A DNA stretch of 64,000 nucleotides from NCBI RefSeq assembly GCF_900101745.1, contig NZ_FNAD01000022.1, positions 26,073-90,072 on the forward strand, read 5' to 3'. Positions 16,466 through 26,460 of the stretch are shown here, in pieces. Origin of the DNA: Glycomyces harbinensis. Lineage in GTDB: Bacteria > Actinomycetota > Actinomycetes > Mycobacteriales > Micromonosporaceae. The notes under the pieces are model-generated. The model was not told the origin of the DNA, did not search any database, and was given only the letters and a program-made list of their open reading frames with translations. The position numbers and the translations under genes are program-made. Numbering within the stretch: the stretch's first letter is position 1; each line of letters opens with the position of its first letter.

Positions 16466-16951
16466 TTACTCCCCTTTGGTCTCAGAGGCCTCGTCGGCGG
16501 GGGCCTCGACCTCTTCAGTCTTAGCCGATTCGTCGGCCTTGGCGGCGGACTTCTTCGACTTCGGCGCGGCCTTGACGGCCTCCTCCGAGACGTACGCCTT
16601 CGAGGGGTCGATGCCCGACTCCTTGAGGGCGGCCACGTAGAGGGTGTCCTTCTCCGGCTTCGGCTCGGCGACCTTCAGCGGGGCCGGCGCGGGCAGGCCC
16701 TTGAACTGCTGCCAGTCGCCGGTCTTGCGGAGGATGGCCTTGACCGTGTCCGAGGGCTGGGCGCCCACGGAGAGCCAGTGCTGGATGCGGTCGGACTTGA
16801 CCTCGATCCGGGACGGGTTCTCCTTCGGGTGGTAGATCCCGACGTTCTCAATGACCTTGCCGTCGCGCTTGACGCGCGAGTCGGCGATGACGATGCGGTA
16901 CTGGGGAGTACGGATCTTCCCCATTCGCGTGAGGCGAATCTTCACTGCCAC
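16466..16951 (-). CDS. rpsP: 30S ribosomal protein S16 with C-terminal extension
   Basis: 161 residues. The first 85 are a normal S16 ([20 protein letters not shown], then [18 protein letters not shown]). A further ~75 residues are rich in Lys, Ala and Glu and end in acidic repeats, an extension common in actinobacteria and likely disordered. The GTG start at 16951 has CAGGAG 9 bases upstream. It starts the rpsP-khpA-rimM-trmD-rplS run. Confidence 0.96.
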   Translation of the reverse strand: MAVKIRLTRMGKIRTPQYRIVIADSRVKRDGKVIENVGIYHPKENPSRIEVKSDRIQHWLSVGAQPSDTVKAILRKTGDWQQFKGLPAPAPLKVAEPKPEKDTLYVAALKESGIDPSKAYVSEEAVKAAPKSKKSAAKADESAKTEEVEAPADEASETKGE

Positions 16952-17112
16952 GTTTTGTTACTCCTGTTGTAAGGATCACGTAGGCGCGCACGTTTTCCAG
17001 GGGAATCACTCCGGATTGCGTTCACGCCGAAACTTGGCCTTGCGTCACGGTAGTTGAGAGGGCTTCCGTCCCAAAGCTCATGTACAGCGTCAGAGTCTAG
17101 CGCACCGGGCGA

Positions 17113-18519
17113 TCAGTACGACCGGGCCAGGTACGCGATGAGACCGGACTCATCCAGGGAGTCGGGCACGGTGCCGTCCTCGCGCTGCAGGACCCGGACC
17201 GTGACGGCCGAGCCGGCCGCCCGCTTCTCGCCCTCGACGCCGCAGGCGTCCCACGGCAGGCGCGCGTAGCCGTGCTGGGCGGCCTCGATCGCCTCGTCCA
17301 CCGTGGCGGCGTCGGTCGTGTGCGTCTCGCGGAACTCCAGGGCCTCGTCCCACAGCTTCATCTGGGCGGCCTCGAGCGCGGCGGCGACGGCCTCGGCGAG
17401 CATCCCGAGCGGGATGGTCTGCTTCGTGCCCTCGATGCGGCTGACCACGGTCGCCTCGCCGTTCTTGAGGTCGCGGGGGCCGATCTCGATGCGGACCGGG
17501 TAGCCCTTGAGCTCGGCGTCCACGGCGCGGCGGCCGAAGGCCACGTCGCCGCGGTGGTCGAGCTTGACGCGCAGGCCGTCGCCCTTGAGCTCGTCGTAGA
17601 CCTTCTTCGCGGCCGACTGGACCTCGTCGGAGTCCTTGACGACCATGACGAGGACCTGGACGGGGGCGAGCCTCGGCGGGACGCGCAGCCCCGCGTCGTC
17701 GCCGTGGCCCATGATGAGGCCGCCGACCATGCGCGTCGAGGTGCCCCAGGAGGTCGTCCAGCCGAGCTGCTGCTTGCCGTCGGAACCCTGGAACCGGATG
17801 TCGAAGGCCTTCGCGAAGTTCTGGCCCAGCTCGTGGGAGGTGCCCATCTGGAGGACCTTGCCGTCGCGCATGAGGACCTCGGCGCCGAAGGTGTTCAGGG
17901 CCCCGGCGAAGCGCTCGGCCTCGGTCTTGATGCCGCGCAGCACCGGCAGCGCGAGCACGTTCTCCATGAAGTCGGCGTAGACGTCGTGGAGGATGCGCAG
18001 CGTGAAGGCGTGCGCGTCCTCATAGGACTCGTGGACCGTGTGGCCCTCCTGCCAGAGGAACTCCGAGGAGCGCAGGAACAGGCGGGTGCGCAGCTCGTAG
18101 CGCATGACGTTGCACCACTGGTTGAGCAGTAGGGGCAGGTCGCGGTACGAGTTGACCCACTTCGCCATGTACTCGCCGATGATGGTCTCCGAGGTGGGGC
18201 GGATCGCGAGCTTCTCTTCGAGCTCCTTGCCGCCGCCGTGCGTGACCATCCACAGCTCGGGCGCGAAGCCCTCGACGTGGGCCGCCTCCCGCTGGAAGTA
18301 CGACTCGGGGATCAGCAGGGGGAACGAGGCGTTCTCCGTGCCGGTCTCCTTGATGCGGTCGTCCATCTCGTCGACCATCCGCTCCCACAGCGCGAACCCG
18401 GTCGGTCGGATCACCTGCGAGCCCTTCGCCGGACCGTTCTCGGCCAGCTCGGCTTTGGCGACGACGTCCTGGTACCAGCGAGGAAAGTCCTCGCCCTGCG
18501 GTGTGAGTACATTGGCCAT
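17113..18519 (-). CDS. proS: Prolyl-tRNA synthetase, short (archaeal/eukaryotic-like) type
   Basis: A 468-residue class II synthetase charging tRNA-Pro. Motif 2 (YELRTRLFLRSSEFLWQEGH) and motif 3 (GLIMGHGDDAGLRVPPRLAP) are clear. The C-terminal anticodon-binding domain is followed by a tail ending in LIAYLARSY. There is no editing (INS) domain between motifs 2 and 3, so this is the short ProS form rather than the 570-residue bacterial type. The ATG at 18519 matches MANVLTPQGEDFPRWYQ; longer open frames upstream are arginine-rich shadows. It diverges from the P-type ATPase at 18674. Confidence 0.95.
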   Translation of the reverse strand: MANVLTPQGEDFPRWYQDVVAKAELAENGPAKGSQVIRPTGFALWERMVDEMDDRIKETGTENASFPLLIPESYFQREAAHVEGFAPELWMVTHGGGKELEEKLAIRPTSETIIGEYMAKWVNSYRDLPLLLNQWCNVMRYELRTRLFLRSSEFLWQEGHTVHESYEDAHAFTLRILHDVYADFMENVLALPVLRGIKTEAERFAGALNTFGAEVLMRDGKVLQMGTSHELGQNFAKAFDIRFQGSDGKQQLGWTTSWGTSTRMVGGLIMGHGDDAGLRVPPRLAPVQVLVMVVKDSDEVQSAAKKVYDELKGDGLRVKLDHRGDVAFGRRAVDAELKGYPVRIEIGPRDLKNGEATVVSRIEGTKQTIPLGMLAEAVAAALEAAQMKLWDEALEFRETHTTDAATVDEAIEAAQHGYARLPWDACGVEGEKRAAGSAVTVRVLQREDGTVPDSLDESGLIAYLARSY

Positions 18520-18673
18520 GGTCAGGGATTCTACGGGCCGCACCCCGCCGGGGCGCAATCGGATTCGCCCGCGTGGGGGCCGTCTCGCCTCGGCCGGAAG
18601 GAGGAGGCCCGAAACGGGACCCTCGGTCCTTCGGCGGTGATACATCACGGCATCTGTCGCATAAGCTGTCGAC

Positions 18674-21076
18674 GTGACAACACCCATGCTGGCAGGTGAC
18701 CGGGGCCTGACCGCCGCCGAGGTCGCCGAGCGCATCGAGGCCGGAGACGTCAACGAGGCGAAACGCCACACCAGCCGCCCGCTCTCGGCGATCCTCCGCG
18801 CGAACCTCTTCACCCCGCTCAACGCCGTCATCGGCGTGCTCGCCGCCATCGCGATCGGCTTCACCGCCATGGAGGAAGGCCTCCTGGAGGGCCTGAAGCA
18901 GGGCCTGTTCGCCGGCGTCATCATCGCCAACATCCTCATCGGAACGATCCAGGAGCTGCGCGCCAAGCGCACCCTCGACAAGCTCTCGCTGATGAACCGG
19001 TCGAACGCGAAGGTCCTGCGCGACGGCGAGGTCCAGGAGATCGAGCCGAACCGGATCGTGCGCGACGACCTGGTCTACGTCGAACCGGGCGACCGGATCG
19101 TCGTCGACGGCCCCGTGGTCGAGTCCCGCAACCTCGAGATCGACGAGTCGCTGCTGACCGGCGAGGCCGACCCGGTCGCGAAGACCCCCGGCGACGAGGT
19201 CCGCTCCGGCTCCTTCGCCGTCGCCGGCACCGGACTGTTCCGGGCCGAGCACATCGGCGCCGACTCCTACGCCGCCAAGCTCGTCGAGGAGGCCAGCAAG
19301 TTCACCCTGGCCCGCTCGGAGCTGCGCGAGGGCATCAACCGCTTCATCAAGCTCATCAACTGGCTCATCGTGCCGATCGCGCTGCTGCTCATCGTCAGCC
19401 AGCTCGCCGACGCCGCCAACTGGCGCGAGATCATCGTCCGCACGGTCGCCGGGATCGTGCCGATGATCCCCGAGGGCCTCGTGCTGCTGACCTCGGTCGC
19501 GTTCGCCGTCGGCGTCATCCGCCTCGGCGCCCGCAAATGCCTCGTGCAGGAGCTGCCCGCGATCGAAGGGCTCGCCCGCACCGACGTGCTGTGCCTGGAC
19601 AAGACCGGGACGCTCACCGAGGGCGGCATGGACGTCGACGAGATCCGCCCGATCGACGGCGCCGACGGGGACTCGGTCACCGACGCGCTCGCCGCCCTGG
19701 CGGCCGCCGACGACAGCCCCAACCCGACCATGCAGGCCGTCGCCGCCCACCTCGGCGAGCAGGGCGCCCCCGATCCGAACTGGCGCGTCATCGACGTCAT
19801 GCCGTTCTCCTCCGCCCGCAAGTGGAGCGGCACCCGCTTCACCGACCACGGCACCTGGCTCCTGGGCGCGCCGGACGTGCTCCTCGACGCCGGCGACCCG
19901 ATGGCCCTCGAAGCGGACATGCTCGCGGCCCAGGGCCTGCGGGTGCTGGCCCTGGTCACCGCCGAGTCGGCCTCGACCACCGGCGGCGTCACGGGCGTCA
20001 AGGCCCAGGCCCTGGTGGTCCTGCGCCAGCGCCTGCGCTCGACCGCCGCCGCGACCCTCGCCTACTTCAAGGACCAGGGCGTCGCCGTCAAGATCATCTC
20101 CGGGGACTCCCCCGCCGCCGTGGGCGCGGTCGCCGCGCAGCTCGGCGTCGAGGGCGCCGCCGACACCGTGGACGCCCGGCGCCTCCCGGAGGACCCCGAG
20201 GAGCTCGCGGACCTGCTGGAGCGGGCCACGATCTTCGGACGGGTCAAGCCGCACCAGAAGCAGGCGTTCGTGAAGGCGCTCCAGTCGCGGGGCCACACGG
20301 TCGCGATGACCGGCGACGGCGTGAACGACGTGCTGGCGCTCAAGGACGCCGACCTCGGCATCGCGATGGGCTCGGGTTCGGCCGCGGCCAGGTCGGTCGC
20401 GCAGGTCGTGCTGCTGGACGACGAGTTCGCGACGCTCCCGCACGTGGTGAACGAGGGCCGGCGGGTGCTGGGCAACATCGGGCGGGTCTCGAACGTGTTC
20501 TTGACCAAGACGGTCTACGCGATCGCCTTGGCGCTGTTCATCGCCGTGGGCGCGATCTCGGCGTGGATCGCGGGCAGCGACCCCCTGCCGTACCCGTTCC
20601 TGCCGATCCACCAGTCGCTCATCAACCTGTTCACGATCGGGCTCCCGGCGTTCTTCCTGGCGCTGGCGCCGACGTTCGACCGGGCCCGGCCCGGGTTCGT
20701 CAAGCGGGTCCTCAAGTTCGCGATCCCGGCGGGGATCTGCTGCGCGGTGCCGACGTTCGTGGTCTACCTGGCGGCGCTCGCGCACGACGGCTACGACTCG
20801 CAGCTGCCGCAGACCACGGCCGCGATCACGCTGTTCTGCCTGGCGCTGGCGGCGCTGGCGATCGTGGCGAAGCCGTACACGTGGTGGAAGGCGCTCCTGG
20901 TGGGCGGCTGCGCGGCGGCGTTCCTCGTGGTCTTGGCCGTGCCGCCGTTCGCGCGGTTCTACGAGCTGGAGCTGCCGGGCGCGTGGAACACCACGGCGGC
21001 GGCGATCGGCGTCGCCTCGGGTGTGGGCGCGCTCCTGTTCTGGCTGGTGGTGCGCCCCAAGCACCTCAAGGACTGA
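18674..21076 (+). CDS. ctpE: CtpE-like P-type cation ATPase
   Basis: An 800-residue HAD-type P-ATPase of the plasma membrane. The actuator has DESLLTGEADPV, and Asp309 in DKTGTLTEGG is the phosphorylation site. MTGDGVNDVLALKDADLGIAMG closes the P-domain. The membrane part has VPMIPEGLVLLTSVAFAVGVIRL, the IPEGL form found in mycobacterial CtpE, reported as a calcium importer; there is no N-terminal metal-binding cysteine motif. Four further helices lie between residues 615 and 795. The ion is inferred, with potassium or other cations possible. The GTG start at 18674 is the first in frame. Confidence 0.88.
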   Translation: MTTPMLAGDRGLTAAEVAERIEAGDVNEAKRHTSRPLSAILRANLFTPLNAVIGVLAAIAIGFTAMEEGLLEGLKQGLFAGVIIANILIGTIQELRAKRTLDKLSLMNRSNAKVLRDGEVQEIEPNRIVRDDLVYVEPGDRIVVDGPVVESRNLEIDESLLTGEADPVAKTPGDEVRSGSFAVAGTGLFRAEHIGADSYAAKLVEEASKFTLARSELREGINRFIKLINWLIVPIALLLIVSQLADAANWREIIVRTVAGIVPMIPEGLVLLTSVAFAVGVIRLGARKCLVQELPAIEGLARTDVLCLDKTGTLTEGGMDVDEIRPIDGADGDSVTDALAALAAADDSPNPTMQAVAAHLGEQGAPDPNWRVIDVMPFSSARKWSGTRFTDHGTWLLGAPDVLLDAGDPMALEADMLAAQGLRVLALVTAESASTTGGVTGVKAQALVVLRQRLRSTAAATLAYFKDQGVAVKIISGDSPAAVGAVAAQLGVEGAADTVDARRLPEDPEELADLLERATIFGRVKPHQKQAFVKALQSRGHTVAMTGDGVNDVLALKDADLGIAMGSGSAAARSVAQVVLLDDEFATLPHVVNEGRRVLGNIGRVSNVFLTKTVYAIALALFIAVGAISAWIAGSDPLPYPFLPIHQSLINLFTIGLPAFFLALAPTFDRARPGFVKRVLKFAIPAGICCAVPTFVVYLAALAHDGYDSQLPQTTAAITLFCLALAALAIVAKPYTWWKALLVGGCAAAFLVVLAVPPFARFYELELPGAWNTTAAAIGVASGVGALLFWLVVRPKHLKD

Positions 21077-21093
21077 CGTTCGCGTCGCGCTTC

Positions 21094-21117
21094 GGGGAGG
21101 GCCTTCGGGTCCTCCCC
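21094..21117 (+). terminator. Terminator of the P-type ATPase gene
   Basis: GGGGAGG and CCTCCCC arms around a 10-base loop, 18 bases past the stop codon and followed by TTCGTC. Confidence 0.6.
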
Positions 21118-21129
21118 TTCGTCGTCCCG

Positions 21130-21156
21130 CCGCCGCTACATCGGATGTAGCGGCGG
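21130..21156. promoter_or_regulatory. 12-base inverted repeat, candidate operator of the ABC exporter
   Basis: Two perfect 12-base arms centred on TACAT-CGG-ATGTA lie 64 bases before the start of the ATP-binding gene. A half-site-like GTGTAGCG follows at 21169. The AT-containing symmetric core suggests a dimeric repressor site (TetR or PadR type), though a hairpin role is also possible. No regulator gene is adjacent. Confidence 0.45.
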
Positions 21157-21219
21157 ACGTGGCGGGCGTGTAGCGCCTTCCGGGTGAGAGCAACGCTAAC
21201 GATCATCCAGGAGGCGAAC

Positions 21220-22179
21220 ATGTCGCAGCGCGACCTCGCGATCCGAGCCGAAGGGCTCGTCAAGCACTTCAAGGACGTCAAGGCCGTCGACGGCGTGGAC
21301 CTGGAGGTCCCGGCCGGCACGGTGTACGGCGTGCTGGGCCCGAACGGCGCCGGCAAGACCACCACGGTGCGGATGCTGGCCACCCTGCTGCGTCCGGACG
21401 CCGGGAACGCGACCGTGTTCGGCCGCGACCTGCTCGCCGACGCCGCCGCGGTGCGGTCCCAGGTGAGCCTCACCGGGCAGTACGCGTCGCTGGACGAGGA
21501 CCTGACCGGCATCGAGAACCTGATCCTGCTGTCGCGCCTCTACGGGTACGCGAAGCCGGCCGCGCGGGAGCGCGGCGCGGAGCTGCTGGAGGCGTTCGGC
21601 CTGTCCCATGCCGCCGGCAAGCAGGTGAAGGCCTTCTCCGGGGGTATGCGCCGCAGGCTCGACATCGCCGCGTCGATCATCGTGACGCCCAAGCTCCTGT
21701 TCCTGGACGAGCCGACGACGGGCCTGGACCCGCGCAGCCGCAACCAGGTGTGGGACGTGGTCCGCACGATCGTCGCCGAGGGCACCACGGTGCTGCTGAC
21801 GACGCAGTACCTGGAGGAGGCCGACCAGCTCGCGGGCCGCATCGCGGTCATAGACACCGGCCGGGTCATCGCCGAGGGCACCCCCGGCCAGCTCAAGTCC
21901 TCGGTGGGCGCGGGCTCGATCCGGGTGCGCCTGCACCACGCCGACCAGCGCGTGCACGCGCAGAAGGTCCTCGCCGAGGCGCTGGGCGCCGAGGTCGAGC
22001 TCGACGACGACCCGGTGTCGGTCACGGCGCGGCTCTCGCCCGGCCGGGACACGGCCGCGCAGGGCGCCGAAGCCCTGGGCGAGCTGGCCCGCGCCGGCGT
22101 CCTCGTGGACGACTTCTCGCTGGGCCAGCCGAGCCTGGACGAGGTGTTCCTGGCCCTCACCAACCGCGTTCAAGCCTGA
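21220..22179 (+). CDS. DrrA-family ABC transporter ATP-binding protein
   Basis: A 319-residue ATPase. It has Walker [14 protein letters not shown], the Q-loop at [13 protein letters not shown], the signature [15 protein letters not shown] and Walker [17 protein letters not shown]. The C-terminal ~90 residues with [18 protein letters not shown] form the regulatory domain of daunorubicin-resistance-type exporters. AGGAGG lies 6 bases before the ATG at 21220. It pairs with the permease 31 bases downstream to pump a lipophilic compound or lipid outward; the substrate is unknown. Confidence 0.93.
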   Translation: MSQRDLAIRAEGLVKHFKDVKAVDGVDLEVPAGTVYGVLGPNGAGKTTTVRMLATLLRPDAGNATVFGRDLLADAAAVRSQVSLTGQYASLDEDLTGIENLILLSRLYGYAKPAARERGAELLEAFGLSHAAGKQVKAFSGGMRRRLDIAASIIVTPKLLFLDEPTTGLDPRSRNQVWDVVRTIVAEGTTVLLTTQYLEEADQLAGRIAVIDTGRVIAEGTPGQLKSSVGAGSIRVRLHHADQRVHAQKVLAEALGAEVELDDDPVSVTARLSPGRDTAAQGAEALGELARAGVLVDDFSLGQPSLDEVFLALTNRVQA

Positions 22180-22210
22180 GCCGCACGGACTTCAAGGAAG
22201 GAAAACCGCA

Positions 22211-23068
22211 ATGACCGTTACGCAGACCGATACCAAGTCCGATGCCGATGCTCCGGCCCCGGTCGAGAAGGAGCACCTGAAGCGGCTCCTGGCCACGGGC
22301 GAGCGCCCGCCCGCGCCGAGCGCGTTCACGTCGGCGAGGGTGTTCGCCTGGCGTTCGATGCTGAAGATCAAGCACGTGCCCGAGCAGCTGATCGACATCC
22401 TGATCTTCCCGATCATGATGCTGCTGATGTTCACGTACCTGTTCGGCGGGGCGATCGCGGGCGGCACCGTCGACTACCTGCAGTTCCTGCTGCCGGGCAT
22501 CATGGTGATGAGCATCGTGATGACCACGATGTACACGGGCATGAGCGTGAACATCGACATCAACAAGGGCGTGTCGGACCGGTTCCGGACGCTGTCGATC
22601 TGGCGGCCCGCGCCCATGGTCGGGTACCTGCTGGCGGACCTGTTCCGCTACGCCGCCGCCGGGGCGATCATGTTCGGCACGGGCATGGTCATGGGCTACC
22701 GGCCCGATGGCGGCGCGGCGGGCGTGCTGCTGGGTGTGGCGCTGCTGCTGGTGTTCTGCTTCGCGTTCTCGTGGGTGTGGACGTGGCTGGGCCTGATCAC
22801 CCGCTCCGAGAAGACCGTCATGTCCATCTCGATGTCGATCATGTTCCCGCTGACGTTCCTGTCGAACATCATGGTGGACCCGTCGACGATGCCCGGCTGG
22901 CTCCAGCCGGTCGTGAAGAACACGCCGATCAGCCAGCTGGTCGACGGGGTGCGGGGCCTGTTCGACGGGAACGTCGACTCCGGTTCGGTGCTCACGACGC
23001 TGATCTGGTCGGGCGGGTTCATCGCGGTGTTCGGGTTCCTGACCATCAGGGCCTACAACCGCAGGTAG
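22211..23068 (+). CDS. DrrB-family ABC transporter permease
   Basis: A 285-residue ABC-2 permease. After a 50-residue cytoplasmic start come six hydrophobic segments, with the ABC-2 signature around TFLSNIMVDPSTMPGWLQPVVKNTPISQLVDGVRGL (residues 216-250). GAAGGAAA precedes the ATG. It forms a two-gene exporter with the ATP-binding gene upstream. Confidence 0.92.
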   Translation: MTVTQTDTKSDADAPAPVEKEHLKRLLATGERPPAPSAFTSARVFAWRSMLKIKHVPEQLIDILIFPIMMLLMFTYLFGGAIAGGTVDYLQFLLPGIMVMSIVMTTMYTGMSVNIDINKGVSDRFRTLSIWRPAPMVGYLLADLFRYAAAGAIMFGTGMVMGYRPDGGAAGVLLGVALLLVFCFAFSWVWTWLGLITRSEKTVMSISMSIMFPLTFLSNIMVDPSTMPGWLQPVVKNTPISQLVDGVRGLFDGNVDSGSVLTTLIWSGGFIAVFGFLTIRAYNRR

Positions 23069-23090
23069 GGCTTTACTGAAAACACCCGGC

Positions 23091-23147
23091 GAGGCCGGGC
23101 GGGACTCGATGCTCGCGACGTGAGCATGAGCAGTCCCGCCCGGCCTC
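23091..23147. terminator. Long bidirectional terminator
   Basis: A perfect 16-base stem from GAGGCCGGGCGGGACT encloses a small inner GCTC/GAGC hairpin. It sits between the convergent permease and AAA ATPase genes. Confidence 0.85.
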
Positions 23148-23163
23148 TTCGCTTGCGCGGGTG

Positions 23164-26100
23164 TCAGAGCCGCCAGTCGGGGGCGTCGGCGCCGGGGCGG
23201 TAGACGCAGGCGGCGCCGGTGGCGACGGCGGCCTTGAGGTGGTCGGCGAGGGCGGGGTGGCCGTCCTCGATCTTCTTGAGGGTGTTGCGGATGCGGTTGG
23301 TGACGCTCTTGCGGGCGCGCTCGTGGTTGTCGCCGAGCCTGCGGGAGCGCCCGCCCAGGCCGGTGGCGGCCTTGAGGTGGTCGATGAGGGCCTGGCGTTC
23401 GGCGTCGAGCGCGGCGGTGCGGGCGTCGTCGCCGAGGGCCGCGGCGGTGTCGATCTGCTCGTCGAGGGTCTCCAGGTGCTCGCGGTAGCGGGCGCGGGCC
23501 TCGGGGTCGAGGAGGTCGTCGCCGCCGAGCCTGGCGTCGGCGGCCACGGTCTCGCCGCCGTGGTCGCCGGAGTATCCGGCGAGCAGGTCGGCGGCGGCGG
23601 CTTCGACGCCGGGCTGCGAGAGGAGGCGGTGGAGGTCGGCCAGGCCCTTGGTGTGCGGGAGGTGGACGACGCGCCCGGCGTAGGCGAGGGTCCACGTGGA
23701 TCCTTCGCGGCGGAAGACCGCTCCGTTCGCGGTGGCCTGCGGCGCGGGCGGGACCGCGAGCTCGGCGGCGGCGGCGCGGGCGATCTCGGCCCAGGGCGCG
23801 GCGTCGAGCAGGTCGGCCTGTTCGGCGGCGGCCTTGAAGTGCGCCGCGGCGCGGCCGGTGTCGCCCGCGGCCGCGGCGAGCGTGCCGAGCCAGTGGCTGA
23901 CGGGCCCGCTGATGCTGGTGCCCCACATGGCGACGAGCCATTCGCCCTCGTGGGGCGCGAGGCGTTCGCGGAGCCGCGCGACGGCTTCGGCGTCGCCTTC
24001 GGCGACGGCCAGTTCGGACGCGAAGCGCAGCCGCAGCGACTCCCAGGAGCCGTACAGGTCGGCCTCCGGTTCGAGGCGGTCCCTGACGCGGCGGGCCCGG
24101 TCGATCTCGCCGCGCTGCAGCGCGGTGATGCCCGAGAGCAGGTCGGCGTGCCACACCCCGAAGGAGGAGTTCACGTGGTCGGGCGCCAGTTCGGGCGCCT
24201 CGCCGCGCGCGAGCTGGAGCTCCCAGCGCAGGTGGTTCACCAGGTCGGTGTAGGAGCGGTCGCCTTCGGCCATGTAGTGCGAGTGCTCGATGTGGTCGGC
24301 GGCCTCGTCGTAGCGGCCCTGGAGCATGGCCACGATGGCCCGGTCGATGTGGGCGCCGCCGTGCCAGCGCTCGGAGTCGCTGTTCTCGGCGAGCGCGCAG
24401 AACTCGGCGAGCTGCCCCCGGTAGGCGGGGTCGCCCTGTTCGAGGAGCACGACCCAGCGGAGCGAGGAGGCGAGGAGGCGCATCTCCATGTCGCCGGTGC
24501 GGCGGGTGATCTCCGTGAGCTCCTCCACGATGGACTGCCGCTGGGCGGCGGTGCCGGGGCCCCAGTTGGAGGCGTGGGTGGCCCACAGCCCGAAGGAGAT
24601 GTCCTCGTCGGAGCCCGACCGCCGGGCGGCGACCATGTACTGCAAGAGCAGCTTGCGGGTGAGTTCGTCGTGGTCCAGGCCGGGCTCGGGGGCCTTCCCG
24701 GCCAGGCCCTCCAGCGCGTCGGCCTTGAGGCGGGCGAGCTCGTCGAGGCGCTGGTCCTGGGGGACGTCCATCACGGCGCGGGTGAGCAGCATCGGGTCGC
24801 CCGACTCCTCGGCCTCGTCGAGGGCAAGGTCGTAGATGCGCCGGGCCTCGTCCTCGCGACCGAGCCACCGCACGGCCCCGGCCAGGTCGAGGCGGAGCAG
24901 GACCCGCCTGCGGCGCATCGCGGGAGTGCAGCGCTCGACGGCGCGGCGGTAGTACTTCTCGGCGCCGCCGATGCTGAGGCAGCTGTTCGACTCGACGCCG
25001 GCGCGGGCCAGGAACTCGACGGCGGTCTCGGGGTCGAGGTCGTCGCCGGCGAGCCAGGCGTGGTGGGCGATCTCGGTGGTGAGCATGAGCTTCTGGAGCG
25101 ATTCGTCGGCGACGAGGGCGCGGACGACGCAACCGTGGTGGTGGGCGGCCTCGGCCCCGCTCATGGTGTTGTAGAGGGTCTCGCGCACGAGGTCGTGGAC
25201 GAAGACGTACCGGTCGGGTTCGCGGCGCACGAGCCGGGTCTGGCAGGCGGCGTCGAGCGCGCCCTCGATCTCGTGGAGGTCGAGCCCGGAGGCCTGGGAC
25301 ATGACGGCGGCGTGGAATTCGCGGCCGCCGATCGAGGCGAGGGTGAGCATCCGGACGAGCGGCCGGGGCAGCTGGTCGATGCGGCGCTGGAGGGCGTCGC
25401 GCATGCCGGCGGTGGTCGCGTCGACGGGCTGGCCCGAGGCCCACAGGCGGGCGGTCTGCTCGACGAAGAACGGGTTGCCGCCGGTGCGGCGGGTGATCTC
25501 GGCGACGGTGGCCGCGTCGGGGGCGTCGCCGACGGTGCTGCGCACGAGGGCGGCGACGCCGTCCTCGTCGAGCCCGTCGAGGCCGATCATCGTGGCCTTG
25601 GCGACGAGCGGGAGCATCCGGGCCCGCAGGCGGTGGCCGGGGTCGATCTCGGAGTCGCGGTAGGTGCCGACGAACAGGATGCGCTCGAAGAACGTGTGCT
25701 GGCAGGCGAACTTGAGCAGTTCGATGCTGCCGGAGTCGGCGAAGTGGAGGTCGTCGAGGACGATCAGGAGCGGGCCGCGCTGGGAGGCGCCGATGAGCAG
25801 CTGGGTGACGGCGTCGTGGAGTTCGAAGTCGGCGGGCGGGGCGCCGTCGCCCCGGCCCAGGAGCGCGTCGACGGCGGGGGCGGGGTGCAGGGCGCGCCAG
25901 TCCTCGTCGCCGAGGCGGGCGCGCAGCGAGCGCAGGACCTGGATCCACAGCCAGTGCTCGGGGACGGCTTCGGACTCCCAGGAGGTGGCGAAGAGGACGG
26001 TGAGGTCGCCGCGGTGGGCCGCGGCGACGTCGGTGACGAGGGCGGTCTTGCCGATGCCGGCCTCGCCGGTGATGAGGGCGAGGCCGCCGTGGCTGGCCAC

Positions 26101-26169
26101 GGTGCGTTCGACGGTCGTGCGCAGTGCCGCGGACTGGTGCGCGCGGCCGATCAGGAGCGATTCGGTCAC
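23164..26169 (-). CDS. Large AAA/STAND-type ATPase with TPR-like region
   Basis: A 1001-residue cytoplasmic protein. Residues 1-300 are a STAND/MalT-like NTPase: GRAHQSAALRTTV, Walker A ITGEAGIGKTALV, Walker B LLIVLDDLHFAD and GTYRDSEI. Residues 330-800 are helical and TPR-like. The last ~150 residues (HTKGLADLHRLLSQPG, then a coiled region and RARKSVTNRIRNTLKKIEDGHP) form a domain seen at the end of many actinobacterial ATPases. There is no LuxR helix-turn-helix, so transcriptional control is not assured. A GTG start at 26169 is used, giving VTESLLIGR; no clear ribosome site is present. Partners are unknown. Confidence 0.75.
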   Translation of the reverse strand: MTESLLIGRAHQSAALRTTVERTVASHGGLALITGEAGIGKTALVTDVAAAHRGDLTVLFATSWESEAVPEHWLWIQVLRSLRARLGDEDWRALHPAPAVDALLGRGDGAPPADFELHDAVTQLLIGASQRGPLLIVLDDLHFADSGSIELLKFACQHTFFERILFVGTYRDSEIDPGHRLRARMLPLVAKATMIGLDGLDEDGVAALVRSTVGDAPDAATVAEITRRTGGNPFFVEQTARLWASGQPVDATTAGMRDALQRRIDQLPRPLVRMLTLASIGGREFHAAVMSQASGLDLHEIEGALDAACQTRLVRREPDRYVFVHDLVRETLYNTMSGAEAAHHHGCVVRALVADESLQKLMLTTEIAHHAWLAGDDLDPETAVEFLARAGVESNSCLSIGGAEKYYRRAVERCTPAMRRRRVLLRLDLAGAVRWLGREDEARRIYDLALDEAEESGDPMLLTRAVMDVPQDQRLDELARLKADALEGLAGKAPEPGLDHDELTRKLLLQYMVAARRSGSDEDISFGLWATHASNWGPGTAAQRQSIVEELTEITRRTGDMEMRLLASSLRWVVLLEQGDPAYRGQLAEFCALAENSDSERWHGGAHIDRAIVAMLQGRYDEAADHIEHSHYMAEGDRSYTDLVNHLRWELQLARGEAPELAPDHVNSSFGVWHADLLSGITALQRGEIDRARRVRDRLEPEADLYGSWESLRLRFASELAVAEGDAEAVARLRERLAPHEGEWLVAMWGTSISGPVSHWLGTLAAAAGDTGRAAAHFKAAAEQADLLDAAPWAEIARAAAAELAVPPAPQATANGAVFRREGSTWTLAYAGRVVHLPHTKGLADLHRLLSQPGVEAAAADLLAGYSGDHGGETVAADARLGGDDLLDPEARARYREHLETLDEQIDTAAALGDDARTAALDAERQALIDHLKAATGLGGRSRRLGDNHERARKSVTNRIRNTLKKIEDGHPALADHLKAAVATGAACVYRPGADAPDWRL

Positions 26170-26460
26170 TCGACCAGTGTCGCCGACCCCACCGACAACC
26201 GCCACGGGGTTCTCGGTTGATTGTCGACTATCGGACGTTGGACACGCGGTCCTGTTCCCGCTGGTCGAGGGGGCGAATATGTTCAAATTGCGACTTTGGT
26301 GACGTCCGGTTTCACCGAATCCACACGAGACTTCACCGTGAGTGATTAAGGTCCTTCGGAAAGTAGACGTCTCGGCGTCGAAGGGCGGCCGGACCGCCCC
26401 CACCGGCGGTCCACGAGGCCGCACCTGAGCCGAGAGCCGACGAACCAGGGAGCAATCCTC

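Noticed and set aside
18020..21193. 1057-residue minus-strand frame across proS and the P-type ATPase
   Set aside because: Shadow of GC-rich codons; strongly biased composition and real genes with motifs on the other frames.
22157..25948. 1263-residue minus-strand frame over the ABC permease and the AAA ATPase
   Set aside because: Arg/Pro/Ala-rich shadow frame with no domain; conflicts with clear genes.
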